This document shows, one piece after another, positions 52,794 to 63,185 of a stretch of DNA of 64,000 nucleotides. Each line of letters begins with the position of its first letter. The first letter of the stretch is position 1. Below the pieces are notes generated by a model. That model did no database searches, was not told the DNA's origin, and saw nothing but the letters and a program-made list of their open reading frames with translations. This DNA is from Inquilinus limosus DSM 16000 (lineage in GTDB: Bacteria > Pseudomonadota > Alphaproteobacteria > DSM-16000 > Inquilinaceae), in NCBI RefSeq assembly GCF_000423185.1, contig NZ_AUHM01000010.1, positions 162,386-226,385 on the forward strand, given 5' to 3'. A program made the translations under genes and the position numbers.

Positions 52794-53645
52794 ATGGCGA
52801 CGACCGGACCCGAGACGCCGAACGCCGACCAGATCGCCTATTGGAACGAGGCCGTCGGGCCGACCTGGGTGGAACTGCAGGAGCCGCTCGACCGCCTGAC
52901 CGCCCCGATCGGCCGGCACGCGATCGAGACGCTGGCGCCGCGGCCGGGCGAGCATCTGCTCGATATCGGCTGCGGCTGCGGCGGCAGCACGCTGGAGCTG
53001 GCGCGGCGCGTCGGCCCGGACGGCGCCGTCCTCGGCGTCGACGTCTCGGCGCCGATGCTGGAGGTCGCGCGGCGCCGTGCGGCCGAGGCCGGCCTGGCCA
53101 ATGCCCGTTTCCGCGAGGCGGATGCGCAGACCGCCGATTTCGAGCCCGGCCGCTTCGACGGGCTGTTCTCCCGCTTCGGCGTGATGTTCTTCGCCGATCC
53201 GGCCGCGGCCTTCGCCAATCTGCGCGGCGCGCTCAAGCCCGGCGGCCGGCTCGCCTTCGTCTGCTGGCGCCCGCTCGCCGAGAACACTTGGGCGACCGTG
53301 CCGCTGCAGGCGGGGCTGCCCTACCTGCCGGCGCCGGAACCGCCGGCTCCGGGCGCGCCGGGTCCGTTCGCCCTCGCCGATGCCGACCGGATCCGCGACA
53401 TCCTTGGACGCGCCGGCTTCGGGCGGATCGAGGTCAAGCCGCTCGACACCAAGACCGGGGTCGGCGGTCTCGAGGAGACGCTGGCCCTGACGCTTCGCAG
53501 CGGCCCGCTCGGCGCCCTGCTGCGCCAGAACCCCGACAAGCGGGAGGTCGTCGCCCCGGCCGTCCGCAAGGCGCTGGCGCCTTACGAGACGGCGGCAGGC
53601 GTGCAGTTCGATGCCGCCACCTGGATCGTCACCGCCGCGGCGTGA
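52794..53645 (+). CDS. Class I SAM-dependent methyltransferase
   Basis: 283-aa methyltransferase. Motif I is LLDIGCGCGGSTLELARRVG (residues 56-75); later motifs are VDVSAPMLEVARRRAAEAGL, DGLFSRFGVMFFADPAAAFANL and GGRLAFVCWRPLAENTW. It resembles UbiE/phosphatidylethanolamine-type enzymes, but the acceptor is not evident. It is 36 bp downstream of the hydrolase gene in the same direction, possibly co-transcribed. Confidence 0.9.
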   Translation: MATTGPETPNADQIAYWNEAVGPTWVELQEPLDRLTAPIGRHAIETLAPRPGEHLLDIGCGCGGSTLELARRVGPDGAVLGVDVSAPMLEVARRRAAEAGLANARFREADAQTADFEPGRFDGLFSRFGVMFFADPAAAFANLRGALKPGGRLAFVCWRPLAENTWATVPLQAGLPYLPAPEPPAPGAPGPFALADADRIRDILGRAGFGRIEVKPLDTKTGVGGLEETLALTLRSGPLGALLRQNPDKREVVAPAVRKALAPYETAAGVQFDAATWIVTAAA

Positions 53646-53735
53646 TCCGCCGGCGCATGGGAGGTTCGATTTGAGGCCGGGGCGGCCGGCATGCTACAGC
53701 CCTGCTCCCGACCTTTGATCGACGTTCGACCGACC

Positions 53736-54980
53736 ATGACCGGATTCCGCTCCGACTTCCTGCGCACCCTCGAGGCGCGCGGCTTCATCCATCAGGTGAC
53801 GGATGCCGAGGGCCTGGACGCCCTGGCGGCCAAGGGACCGGTCACGGCCTATATCGGCTACGACGCCACGGCGGACAGCCTGCATGTCGGGCATCTGGTG
53901 CAGATCATGATGCTGCGCTGGCTGCAGAAGACCGGCGGTCGGCCGATCGCGCTGATGGGCGGCGGCACCACCAAGATCGGCGACCCGTCCTTCCGCGACG
54001 ACCAGCGGCCGCTGCTCGACGACGCCACGATCGCGGCCAACATCGCCTCGATCCGCCGGGTGTTCGCGCGCTTCCTCGATTTCGAGCGCGGCGCGATCAT
54101 GGCCAACAACGCCGACTGGCTGGACGGCCTGGCCTACATCCCGTTCCTGCGCGAGATCGGGCGGCACTTCACCATCAACCGCATGCTGACCTTCGATTCG
54201 GTGAAGCTGCGGCTGGACCGCGAGCAGCCGCTGACCTTCCTCGAATTCAACTACATGATCCTGCAGGGCTACGACTTCCTGGAGCTGTCGCGGCGCTACG
54301 ACTGCGTGCTGCAGATGGGCGGCTCGGACCAGTGGGGCAACATCGTCAACGGCATCGACCTGGCGCGCCGCATCGCCGGGCGCGAGCTGTACGGCCTGAC
54401 CTCGCCGCTGCTCACCACCGCCTCCGGCGCCAAGATGGGCAAGACCGCGGCCGGCGCCGTCTGGCTGAACGAGGACAGGCTGCCGGTCTACGACTACTGG
54501 CAGTACTGGCGGAACACCGAGGACGCAGATGTCGGCCGCTTCCTCAAGCTGTTCACCGAGCTGCCGCTGGACGAAATCGAGCGGCTGGCGGCGCTGGGCG
54601 GAGCCGAGATCAACGAGGCCAAGAAGATCCTGGCGACCGAGGCGACCGCGCTGGTGCATGGCCGCGACAAGGCCGAGGCGGCGGCCGAGACCGCCCGCCA
54701 GGCCTTCGAGCAGGGCGTGTCGGCCGAGGGGCTGCCGTCGATCGAGGTGCCGCGGGCCGAGCTGGCGGCCGGCATCCAGGCCTTCCGGCTGTTCGCCCGG
54801 GCCGGCCTCGCCACCTCGAACGGCGAGGCCCGGCGGCTGATCCAGGGCGGCGGCGGCCGCGTCAACGACGTCGCCATCGCCGATCCGGAGCAGCCGGTCG
54901 GCGACCGCGACATCGGCGCCGACGGCGTGATCAAGCTCTCCGCGGGCCGCAAGAAGCACGTGCTGGTGCGGCCTGCCTGA
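53736..54980 (+). CDS. tyrS: Tyrosyl-tRNA synthetase
   Basis: 414-aa class I aminoacyl-tRNA synthetase. The HIGH-type motif is HVGH (50-53), the KMSKS-type motif is KMGKT. Tyrosine-binding motifs [11 protein letters not shown] and [11 protein letters not shown] are present. A C-terminal S4 RNA-binding domain begins at [23 protein letters not shown]. The frame opens earlier, at 53691, but ATG 53736 is the start of the family. It is followed by a perfect inverted repeat. Essential for translation. Confidence 0.97.
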   Translation: MTGFRSDFLRTLEARGFIHQVTDAEGLDALAAKGPVTAYIGYDATADSLHVGHLVQIMMLRWLQKTGGRPIALMGGGTTKIGDPSFRDDQRPLLDDATIAANIASIRRVFARFLDFERGAIMANNADWLDGLAYIPFLREIGRHFTINRMLTFDSVKLRLDREQPLTFLEFNYMILQGYDFLELSRRYDCVLQMGGSDQWGNIVNGIDLARRIAGRELYGLTSPLLTTASGAKMGKTAAGAVWLNEDRLPVYDYWQYWRNTEDADVGRFLKLFTELPLDEIERLAALGGAEINEAKKILATEATALVHGRDKAEAAAETARQAFEQGVSAEGLPSIEVPRAELAAGIQAFRLFARAGLATSNGEARRLIQGGGGRVNDVAIADPEQPVGDRDIGADGVIKLSAGRKKHVLVRPA

Positions 54981-54985
54981 GGATG

Positions 54986-55028
54986 GATCCCTCGCAATGG
55001 TGGCAAAGTGCCACCATTGCGAGGGATC
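54986..55028. repeat. Perfect 20-bp inverted repeat between tyrS and ggt
   Basis: GATCCCTCGCAATGGTGGCA (54986-55005) is mirrored exactly at 55009-55028 after a 3-base AAG loop. It starts 6 bp past the tyrS stop. It could terminate tyrS, but it has no T-run, and the long perfect arms suggest a repeat element. Confidence 0.7.
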
Positions 55029-55099
55029 ACAGCTCCGGGCAGCATGACCTCCTCTCGCCCGCGCCGCGAAGACCGCGCGGCCAGTCAGACAGGAGGGGC

Positions 55100-56872
55100 A
55101 TGATGATCCGGCATGCATGGGCATGGTTGGCAGTGGCGGCCTGCGCGCTGGGCGCGACCGGGGCACAGGCCGCGTCGCCGCCCGCGGTCGAGGCGCCGGA
55201 CGGCATGGTGGTATCGTCCCAGCACCTCGCCTCCGACGCCGGGGCCGAGATCCTGCGGGCCGGCGGCAATGCGGTCGACGCCGCCGTCGCCGTCGGCTAC
55301 GCCCAGGCGGTGACCAACCCCTGCTGCGCCAATATCGGCGGCGGCGGCTTCATGGTCATCCACCTGGCCAAGGAGAAGCGCGACACCTTCCTGAACTTCC
55401 GCGAGACCGCGCCGGCCGCCGCGACCAGGACGATGTATCTCGACGCCGAGGGCAACCCGATCAAGGGCGCCAGCCTGTACGGCTATCTCGCGGTCGGCGT
55501 GCCCGGCAGCGTGCTGGGCCTCGACACCGCGCTGCAGCGCTACGGCACCCTGCCGCGCGAGCAGGTGATGGCGCCCGCGATCCGGCTGGCCCGCGAGGGC
55601 TTCGTCCTGACCCGCGGCGACACCGATATCCTCGACGCCGGCGCCGCCCTGCTGAAGAAGGACCCGGTGGCGTCTAAGATCTTCTTCCGCCCCGACGGCT
55701 CGGCGCTGCAGCCGGGCGACCGGCTGGTGCAGGCGGACCTGGCCGACACCCTCGAAGCCATCGCCAAGAGCGGGCCGGACGCGTTCTACAAGGGCCCGGT
55801 CGCGCAGAAGGTCGCGGCGGCGATGGAGGCCAATGGCGGCATCATGACCGCCCGGGACTTCGCCGACTACACCGTGACCGAGACGGATCCCGTCACCTGC
55901 AGCTATCGCGGCTACGTCTTCGTGTCCTCGCCGCCACCCTCCTCCGGCGGCACGACGATGTGCGAGATCCTGAACATCCTCGAGGGCTACGACCTGAATG
56001 CGCTGGGCTGGCATTCGGCCGCAGGCGTCCATCTGATGGTCGAGGCGATGCGCCACGCCTATATGGACCGCAACACCTATCTCGGCGACCCGGCCTTCGT
56101 GAAGAACCCGCTCGACCGGCTGCTGAGCAAGGAGTACGCGGCCCAGATCCGGTCGAAGATCCTGCCCGACAAGGCGACACCGTCGAAGGAGGTGCAGCCG
56201 GGCGTGCCGCCCCACGAGAAGCCGGAGACGACGCACTACTCCGTGGTCGACAAGGACGGCAACGCGGTCTCGGTCACCTACACCATCAACGGGCTGTTCG
56301 GCGCCGGGGTGATCGCGCCCGGCACCGGCTTCCTGCTGAACGACGAGATGGACGACTTCACGGCCAAGCCCGGCGTGCCGAACCTGTTCGGCCTGGTGCA
56401 GGGCGAGGCCAATGCCATCGCGCCCGGCAAGCGGCCGCTGTCCTCGATGGCGCCGACGCTGGTGACCAGGGACGGCGAGGTCGTGCTGGTGCTGGGCAGC
56501 CCCGGCGGGGCGCGCATTATCACCATCACGCTGCAGGCGGCTCTCAACATGATCGATTTCGGCATGCAGCCGCAGGAGGCGGTGGATGCGCCGCGCATCC
56601 ACCACCAGTGGCTGCCGGACGAGATCTTCGCGGAGCCCCGCGCTCTGTCGCCCGACACGGTGAAGCTGCTGGAGCAGATGGGCCACAAGGTGACGGTGCA
56701 GTCGCCCTGGGGCGCGGCCGAGCTGATCGCGCTGCAGCCCTCGGCTGCCGCGGCGGGATCCGGCGTCGCCTCCTCCGGCAATGACCGCGCCTTCGGTGGC
56801 AAGATGCGGCCCGGCTTCGTCTACGGCGCCAACGACAACCGCCGCCCGGCCGGGCTGGCGGTGGGCGAGTAG
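55100..56872 (+). CDS. ggt: Gamma-glutamyltransferase
   Basis: 590-aa exported enzyme that hydrolyses glutathione and transfers gamma-glutamyl groups. Signal MMIRHAWAWLAVAACALGATGAQA. It self-cuts into two subunits before the catalytic Thr, T377 in PETTHYSVVDKDGN. Family marks are ASDAGAEILRAGGNAVDAAVAVGYA, RETAPAAATRTMYLD and NDEMDDFTAKPG, and the PLSSMAPT stretch near the substrate pocket. ATG 55100 follows GGAGGGG; a second ATG is 3 bp later. It is convergent and almost touching the AsmA-like gene. Confidence 0.95.
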   Translation: MMIRHAWAWLAVAACALGATGAQAASPPAVEAPDGMVVSSQHLASDAGAEILRAGGNAVDAAVAVGYAQAVTNPCCANIGGGGFMVIHLAKEKRDTFLNFRETAPAAATRTMYLDAEGNPIKGASLYGYLAVGVPGSVLGLDTALQRYGTLPREQVMAPAIRLAREGFVLTRGDTDILDAGAALLKKDPVASKIFFRPDGSALQPGDRLVQADLADTLEAIAKSGPDAFYKGPVAQKVAAAMEANGGIMTARDFADYTVTETDPVTCSYRGYVFVSSPPPSSGGTTMCEILNILEGYDLNALGWHSAAGVHLMVEAMRHAYMDRNTYLGDPAFVKNPLDRLLSKEYAAQIRSKILPDKATPSKEVQPGVPPHEKPETTHYSVVDKDGNAVSVTYTINGLFGAGVIAPGTGFLLNDEMDDFTAKPGVPNLFGLVQGEANAIAPGKRPLSSMAPTLVTRDGEVVLVLGSPGGARIITITLQAALNMIDFGMQPQEAVDAPRIHHQWLPDEIFAEPRALSPDTVKLLEQMGHKVTVQSPWGAAELIALQPSAAAAGSGVASSGNDRAFGGKMRPGFVYGANDNRRPAGLAVGE

Positions 56873-59800
56873 CTATCGGCCGCCGCTGCGCTCGCGCGGC
56901 GGTTGCTGCGGCCGCGGCTGCGCCGGCGGCCGCGGCGCGGCGCCGTCCGCCGAGGGCGTCTCCTCGAAGAACAGCCGGCGCAGGAAGCCCGGCGCCAGCA
57001 CCGACAGCGGATTGACCGAGACCGAGGGGTCGGCGAAGGAGCCGCGGATCGTGTAGGTGAAGGCGAACAGCCCACCGCCCTCGCCGCCGGTGAGGATGTC
57101 GCCGATCAGCGGGATCGAGCTGATCACGCTGTTGATGTGGTAGATCGGCACGATGGTGCCGGCGAGGTCGATGGTCTCGGCCCTGAGGTCGATCACGCCG
57201 TCGAATGCCAGCCCCAGGTCGCCGCCGGCCCCCCGCCCCTGCTTCAGCGTGATCCGCCGCTGCGCCGCGGCGTAGGTGAAGTCGGCGTCGAGCCGGTTGA
57301 AGGTCAGCCCGCTGGTGCCGAACAGGTCCTGCAGGCCGGAGGGCGAGGTGGCGGCCAGCAGCCGCGCCATGCCCGGCGCCTCGCGCAGCACGAAGCCGCG
57401 GGCGTCCACCCGGCCGTCGATCGCGCCGGTGACGCCGTTCCGGGTGCCGGTGGCCAGCAGGCTGCCGCCAGTGATGTTCTCGGCGATGTCGAGCACGCGC
57501 AGGGCTTCGCCCGCATCCTCGCTGCGCAGGGTCAGGATCTGCCGGTCCGGCTGCCCCTGCTGCGGCGTCAGCCGCAGGTCGATCGGCCGCCCGCCCGGCA
57601 GCTGCGCCGCCAGGGTCACGTCCTGCAGGTTGGTGGTGCGGCCGATCGCCCGGCCGTGCACCGAGCGCAGCGACCGGTTGTCCCCGAAGGACAGTTCCGC
57701 GACGTCGAAGGTGGCGTCGATCCGCGGGCCCGGCGCCGGGTCGGTCGCCGATCTATCGGACGACGCGCCCCCCTGCCCCGCGGCGGTGCGCCGCTGTCCC
57801 AGGATGCCCGAGACGTCGAGATGCGTGCCGCTGAGCGCCAGGCGATAATGGTCCGGCCCCAGCACCTCGACCTGGCCCTTCACGTCGTTCGGACCCTGCC
57901 GGAACGAGGCGATGGAGAGCTGGGCCAGCGATCCGTCGCGGGCGAAGTCGGCGCTGCCGGAAGCGGTGATGTCGCCGCCCGAGACGCTGAACTGCGAGAC
58001 CTTGGTGACGCGGTCGCCGGCCAGGGCCAGGCTGACCGTCGCATTCGCCCTGCCGCCCGGCGGCTTGACCCAGCCGATCGGGTCGATGGCGAGCCGGGTG
58101 TCGGTGAGGTCGAGCTTGGCGTCGAGCGTCGCCGCCCCGCCGGAGCGTCTGGCGTAGTCGAGATCGGCGCCGATGGTGCCGCCGACCGGCTCGAATTCGG
58201 GCAGGCGCAGCGCCGCCCGCGCCTCCGCGTTCAAGGTCGCCTGGGCCGACACCCTGGTCTCGATCGCCGAGTCATCGAAGGCTTCGCGCCAGGAGAAGGT
58301 GAGCGGCACGGCGTTCACCTGCCCCTTGCCCTGCAGCGTCATGCCGGATTTGTCGAGCGTCAGCCTGGCGTCGGTGCCGGTCAGGTCGTAGCCCGGCTTG
58401 GCGGCGGCGATGCCGACATTGCTGAGCTGGCCCTCCACGGCCATGCGGACCGCCTCGAACGGCAGGTCGGCCAGCAGCGAGAAGCCGAAGTGCAGCCGCG
58501 CCGACGCCCGACCGGACATGCGGTCGGGCACGAGGTCCATCTTCCGGGCGTAGCCGAGCCGCGGCACGTCGAGCACCGACATGATCGCCTTCACCGGCCC
58601 TTCGACCCGGGCGTCGATATCGATCACCTGGTCGCGCAGGTCGAGGCCGGTGATGGTGATCTCGGAAGGCTGTACCTCGACATCCTGCAGCCGCCCGCCG
58701 GCCGTGGCGATGCGCATGGTCGACTGGTTGAAGCTGGCCGCGGCGTTGAGGCCGGTGATCGGCGGCAGCCCGTCGAAATAGTGCACCGTCATGTCGCGCG
58801 CCTGGATCGTGCCGTCGGCCGACACCAGGGTCACCGCCTCAGGATCTGAGATGGGCGCCCGCGCATGCAGGCTGAACTCGGTGCGGTCGATCACGCCGTC
58901 GCGGAGATTGGTGGTGATCCAGGCGCGGGCGCCGCTGGGCAGGCCGGGGGGCCACAGGCTGTCCAGCAGATCGACCGGCACGCCGGCGACGGTTCCGGCC
59001 GTCACCAGCTCGATGGTGTCGCCGACCGCGTCGACCTGGCCGGACAGGGAGATCTTCGGCCCGCCGAAATCGATGCTGAAATCATCGAGCGTCAGCCGCC
59101 GCTTCGGCAGGTCGACCGTGCCCGACAGGCTGGTCCGGGCGACGCTGAACGGCGCGGTCCACAGCGGCGGCAGCCGGAGCGTCGTGTTGATGCTGGTCAG
59201 CGAGAACCGGCCGCCCGTCGGCTGGAAGCGGGAGTCGAAATCGGCTTCGACCCGGCCGGACACCGGGCTTTCGATCGCCTCCAGCGGCGCCAGAACCGGC
59301 GAGATCCGGGTCAGGGCCGCCGGAACCACATTGGCGAAGGTCACGGTCGCCCGGCCGCTGCGGCTGGCCCGCAGATAGTGGATCTCGGCGCCGAACTGCG
59401 CCGTGCCGCCACCGGAGACGACGGCGAGCGATGCCCGGCCGTCGACGCCGGTCGGGGTGCGGCGAAGGTCGGCCGAGGCCTTGGGCGCGAGCCAGCTTCG
59501 CCCCAGCAGGCGGTCGTCGATGCGGACGCTGCCGTCGACCAGGGTGAGGCGGGTGAGCGAGGCGATCGGGCTGTCCTCGCTGCCGATCCGGGCGTCCAGC
59601 GCGGCCAGCAGGTCCTTGACCACGTCGCGGGTCGGCGCCCCTTCGGCCGGGGTCGAGGCTCCACCCTCCCCGCTCTCGCTCGCCTCCAGGCCGAAGCTGA
59701 ACTCGCCCGCCTCGGTCCGGGTCACCCGCAGATGCGGCCGGATCAGGTCGATCCGCGACGGCGCCACCACCCCGCGCAGCAGCTTCGGCATGCTGACATT

Positions 59801-60085
59801 GGCCGAGCTCTCCGGAACGATCGCGATCAGCGCCCCGTCCTTCTGCCGCACCCGCACGTTGCGCGCGGCCAGCACCACCGGCCGGTCGAACCCCTCCCAG
59901 CGCAGGGCGAGCGCGCCGATCTCGACCGAGGCCTCGTTGTCGGAGATCGCCTGCTCGACATAGGGGGTGAGGAAATCGATCTCCATCGGCCCGGAGGAAA
60001 GCCGCCAAGCCAGCACGACGGCGGCAAGGGCGACGCCGGCGACCGCCAGCCCGACGATCTCGGCCAGGATCTTCAGCGCCCTCAT
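56873..60085 (-). CDS. AsmA/YhdP-like envelope protein
   Basis: 1070-aa protein. One N-terminal membrane helix (ILAEIVGLAVAGVALAAVVLAWRL, about 6-29) is followed by a very long periplasmic beta-rich chain (DUF3971 then AsmA_2-like). This is the layout of YhdP-type bridge proteins that move phospholipid between membranes. The chain has many repeated strand motifs (LDLTDTRLAIDPIGWVKPPGG). The C-terminal end is proline/arginine-rich (PRPPAQPRPQQPPRERSG). No other transport partner is adjacent; it is divergent from glnE. Confidence 0.85.
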   Translation of the reverse strand: MRALKILAEIVGLAVAGVALAAVVLAWRLSSGPMEIDFLTPYVEQAISDNEASVEIGALALRWEGFDRPVVLAARNVRVRQKDGALIAIVPESSANVSMPKLLRGVVAPSRIDLIRPHLRVTRTEAGEFSFGLEASESGEGGASTPAEGAPTRDVVKDLLAALDARIGSEDSPIASLTRLTLVDGSVRIDDRLLGRSWLAPKASADLRRTPTGVDGRASLAVVSGGGTAQFGAEIHYLRASRSGRATVTFANVVPAALTRISPVLAPLEAIESPVSGRVEADFDSRFQPTGGRFSLTSINTTLRLPPLWTAPFSVARTSLSGTVDLPKRRLTLDDFSIDFGGPKISLSGQVDAVGDTIELVTAGTVAGVPVDLLDSLWPPGLPSGARAWITTNLRDGVIDRTEFSLHARAPISDPEAVTLVSADGTIQARDMTVHYFDGLPPITGLNAAASFNQSTMRIATAGGRLQDVEVQPSEITITGLDLRDQVIDIDARVEGPVKAIMSVLDVPRLGYARKMDLVPDRMSGRASARLHFGFSLLADLPFEAVRMAVEGQLSNVGIAAAKPGYDLTGTDARLTLDKSGMTLQGKGQVNAVPLTFSWREAFDDSAIETRVSAQATLNAEARAALRLPEFEPVGGTIGADLDYARRSGGAATLDAKLDLTDTRLAIDPIGWVKPPGGRANATVSLALAGDRVTKVSQFSVSGGDITASGSADFARDGSLAQLSIASFRQGPNDVKGQVEVLGPDHYRLALSGTHLDVSGILGQRRTAAGQGGASSDRSATDPAPGPRIDATFDVAELSFGDNRSLRSVHGRAIGRTTNLQDVTLAAQLPGGRPIDLRLTPQQGQPDRQILTLRSEDAGEALRVLDIAENITGGSLLATGTRNGVTGAIDGRVDARGFVLREAPGMARLLAATSPSGLQDLFGTSGLTFNRLDADFTYAAAQRRITLKQGRGAGGDLGLAFDGVIDLRAETIDLAGTIVPIYHINSVISSIPLIGDILTGGEGGGLFAFTYTIRGSFADPSVSVNPLSVLAPGFLRRLFFEETPSADGAAPRPPAQPRPQQPPRERSGGR

Positions 60086-60129
60086 CCCGAACGTTTCACC
60101 CTCGCTTGACCCGTCCCCACGGGACTCCG

Positions 60130-63100
60130 ATGCTGCGCCCGCACCTTAGGCACATGGACAGCGCGATGCCACGTTCCGAAGCCAATCAGACAGAAGCCGT
60201 CTGGCCCCGCGCGGGCGATCCCGACCGTGCCCGGCGCGGAGTCGAACGGTGGCTTGAACGCGCGACCGAGCAATCCGATCCCGGGCTTCGCGATTTCATC
60301 GCGGCGCTGCCCGACGACCTGCAGGGACGCGCCCTGCTCGACGCCGTGTTCGGCGGCAGCCCCTATCTGACCGAGCTGGCGCTGCGGACCCCGGCGACCG
60401 TCCGGCGCTTCCTCGCCGAAGGCCCCGACGCCGCCGTCGCGGCGGAGCTGGCGGCCCTGCGCGCCGACACCGCGGCCGAGGCCGACACCACCCGGCTGAT
60501 GCAGGCCTTCCGCCTGGCCAAGCGGCGCGTCGCCCTCCTGATCGCGCTGGCCGATATCGGCGGGCTGTGGCCGCTGGAGCGGGTGACCGGCGCCCTTTCC
60601 GACCTCGCCGAGACGACCCTCGATCTCGCCACCGCCCATCTCCTGGCCCGCGCCGCGGCGCGCGGCCTCCTGCGGCCCGAGGCCGTGGCGGCGCCGGATG
60701 CGTCCGGGCTGATCGTGCTGGGCATGGGCAAGCTGGGCGCGCGCGAGCTCAACTACTCCAGCGACGTCGACCTGATCATCTTCTACGACGCCGACAAGGT
60801 GCCGACCGACCGGCCGGACGACCTCGGCCAGACCTTCACCCGGATGGCCCGCGACCTGGTGCGGATCATGGAGGAGCGGACGGTCGACGGCTATGTCTTC
60901 CGCACCGATCTGCGGCTGCGGCCGGACCCCGGCGCGACGCCGCCCGCCGTGTCGCTGGCGGCGGCCGAGAGCTACTACACCAGCCTGGCACAGAGCTGGG
61001 AGCGCGCGGCGATGATCAAGGCGCGGCCGGTGGCGGGCGACCGCGCCGCCGGCGACGCCTTCCTCGACTTCCTGACGCCCTTCATCTGGCGCCGCAACCT
61101 GGACTTCGCGGCGATCCAGGACATCCACGCGATCAAGCGGCAGATCCATCATCATCACGGCCATGGCACGGTCGCGATCGAGGGCCACGACCTGAAGCTC
61201 GGCCGCGGCGGCATCCGCGAGATCGAGTTCTTCGTGCAGATGCAGCAGCTGATCTTCGGCGGCCGCGAGCCGAAGCTGCGCCTGCGCGGCACCGTCGCCG
61301 GGCTGGACGCGCTGGCCGAGGCCGGCCGGGTCGACCGCGGCACCGCCGTCAGCCTGGCCGAATGCTACCGCTTCCTGCGCCGGGTCGAGCACCGCATCCA
61401 GATGCTGGAGGACCATCAGACCCACGCGCTGCCGGAGGATCCGCGGGAGGTCGACGCACTGGGCCGCTTCCTCGGCTTCCCGGACCCGGCCTCGTTCCGC
61501 GCCACGCTGACCGACACGCTGCGGCTGGTCGAAGGCCGCTACGCCGAGCTGTTCCAGGAGGACCGACCGCCGGAGGGCAGCATCACCCTGGTCTTCGCCG
61601 GCGTCGACGACCATCCCGGCACGGTCGAGACGCTGCAGCGTCTGGGCTTCGCCCGCCCGTCCGAGGCGATCGGCGTAGTCCGCGGCTGGCTGCACGGCCG
61701 CTACCGGGCCCTGCGCAGCGAACGGGCGCGCAGCCTGATCACCGGGCTGGTGCCGCGGCTGCTGTCGATCGTCGGCGGCACCGCCGACCCGGACGCGACG
61801 CTGCAGCGGCTGGACGGGTTCCTGGCCCGGCTGCCGGCGGGCGTCCAGCTCTTCTCCTTGTTTAACGTCAACCCCGATCTCCTTGATCTGCTTATCGATA
61901 TACTCGGATTCGGCGGCCGGATCGCGGATTATCTGACGGCCCATGCCGGCCAGCTCGAAGCGGTGCTGGCGCCGGGCTTCTTCAGCACCCTGCCGGGGCG
62001 TGAGCGGCTGCAGGAGCGGCTGGCGGCGGAGCTGGCGACCGCGCGGGACTTCGAGGACACGCTCGATCTGCTGCGGCGCTGGACCAACGACCAGCGTTTC
62101 CGCGCCGCGGTGCACATCCTGCGCCGGCTGTCGGAGACGCCGTCCTGCGCCACCTTCCTGTCCGACGTCACCGAGGTGGCGCTGCAGGCCCTGGTGCCCC
62201 GGGTGGAGGAGGAATTCGCGCGGCGGCACGGCCGCTTCCCGGAGGGCGGGCTGGCCCTGCTCGCCATGGGCAAGCTCGGCGGCCGCGAGATGACCATCCG
62301 CTCCGACCTCGATCTGATCATGATCCACGACGCCGGCGCCGATCAGATGTCGGATGGCGAGAAGCCGATCGGGCCGATGGTCTACTACACCCGGCTGATC
62401 CAGCGCCTGGTCTCGGCGATCACCGCGCCGACGGCGCAGGGCGCGCTGTTCGAGGTCGACATGCGGCTCCGGCCCTCCGGCAATGCCGGGCCGCTCGCGA
62501 CCAGCCTGGAGGCCTTCCGTGCCTATCAGCACAGCGACGCCTGGACCTGGGAGCACATGGCCCTGACCCGGGCCCGGGTGATCCACGCGTCCGGGCCGCT
62601 GCGCGAGCGGATCGAGGCCGAGATCCGTGCCGTGCTGTGCCTGCCGCGCGATCCCGACAAGCTGCGGCGCGATATCGCCGAGATGCGCAGCCGGATGGCG
62701 CGCCAGCGCGACACTGCCGACATCTGGAACATCAAGCACTTCCGCGGCGGGCTGGTCAATGTCGAGTTCATCGCCCAGTACCTGCAGTTGCGGCACGCCG
62801 CCGATCACCCGCAGATCCTGCACCAGGCCACGGCCGAAGTGCTGCGCCGGGCCGCCGCCGCCGGCCTGCTGCCTGCGGCGGAGGCGGACTCACTGCTGCG
62901 GGCGCTGGCGACCTGGCAGCGAGTGCAGGCCTTCCTGCGCTTCGCCGTCGAAGACCGGTTCGACCCGGCAGAGGCTTCCGACGCGATGATCCGCGGCCTG
63001 CTCCGCGCCGTCGGCGAGGATGCCGCCGCCCCGCCGGACGACCTCGACGCCGCCGCGGCCGGGATGCGGCGGCAGGCGGCCGAAGTCATGGCGGTGTTCG

Positions 63101-63150
63101 ACCGGCTGATCGGGTCGCCGCCCCTTGCCCCCGAGGCCGCGGCGTCTTAG
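60130..63150 (+). CDS. glnE: Bifunctional glutamine synthetase adenylyltransferase/deadenylase
   Basis: About 1006-aa GlnE, which switches glutamine synthetase off and on by adenylylation and removal, under PII control. Two nucleotidyltransferase halves each carry the motif: GMGKLGARELNYSSDVDLI near residue 200 and AMGKLGGREMTIRSDLDLI near 710, with DMRLRP-type ends. The first half is the deadenylase, the second the adenylyltransferase. The open frame starts at a TTG (60106); ATG at 60130 or 60154 could both be used, so the N-terminus is uncertain. Confidence 0.94.
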   Translation: MLRPHLRHMDSAMPRSEANQTEAVWPRAGDPDRARRGVERWLERATEQSDPGLRDFIAALPDDLQGRALLDAVFGGSPYLTELALRTPATVRRFLAEGPDAAVAAELAALRADTAAEADTTRLMQAFRLAKRRVALLIALADIGGLWPLERVTGALSDLAETTLDLATAHLLARAAARGLLRPEAVAAPDASGLIVLGMGKLGARELNYSSDVDLIIFYDADKVPTDRPDDLGQTFTRMARDLVRIMEERTVDGYVFRTDLRLRPDPGATPPAVSLAAAESYYTSLAQSWERAAMIKARPVAGDRAAGDAFLDFLTPFIWRRNLDFAAIQDIHAIKRQIHHHHGHGTVAIEGHDLKLGRGGIREIEFFVQMQQLIFGGREPKLRLRGTVAGLDALAEAGRVDRGTAVSLAECYRFLRRVEHRIQMLEDHQTHALPEDPREVDALGRFLGFPDPASFRATLTDTLRLVEGRYAELFQEDRPPEGSITLVFAGVDDHPGTVETLQRLGFARPSEAIGVVRGWLHGRYRALRSERARSLITGLVPRLLSIVGGTADPDATLQRLDGFLARLPAGVQLFSLFNVNPDLLDLLIDILGFGGRIADYLTAHAGQLEAVLAPGFFSTLPGRERLQERLAAELATARDFEDTLDLLRRWTNDQRFRAAVHILRRLSETPSCATFLSDVTEVALQALVPRVEEEFARRHGRFPEGGLALLAMGKLGGREMTIRSDLDLIMIHDAGADQMSDGEKPIGPMVYYTRLIQRLVSAITAPTAQGALFEVDMRLRPSGNAGPLATSLEAFRAYQHSDAWTWEHMALTRARVIHASGPLRERIEAEIRAVLCLPRDPDKLRRDIAEMRSRMARQRDTADIWNIKHFRGGLVNVEFIAQYLQLRHAADHPQILHQATAEVLRRAAAAGLLPAAEADSLLRALATWQRVQAFLRFAVEDRFDPAEASDAMIRGLLRAVGEDAAAPPDDLDAAAAGMRRQAAEVMAVFDRLIGSPPLAPEAAAS

Positions 63151-63185
63151 GCAGAACGCAGAGAACCGCGCGTGGAGAGACCCGA

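Noticed and set aside
60082..62823. A 913-codon minus-strand frame antisense to glnE
   Set aside because: Its composition (strings of Arg, Gly, Asp, Gln) is the usual antisense shadow of a GC-rich gene, and glnE on the other strand has clear motifs.
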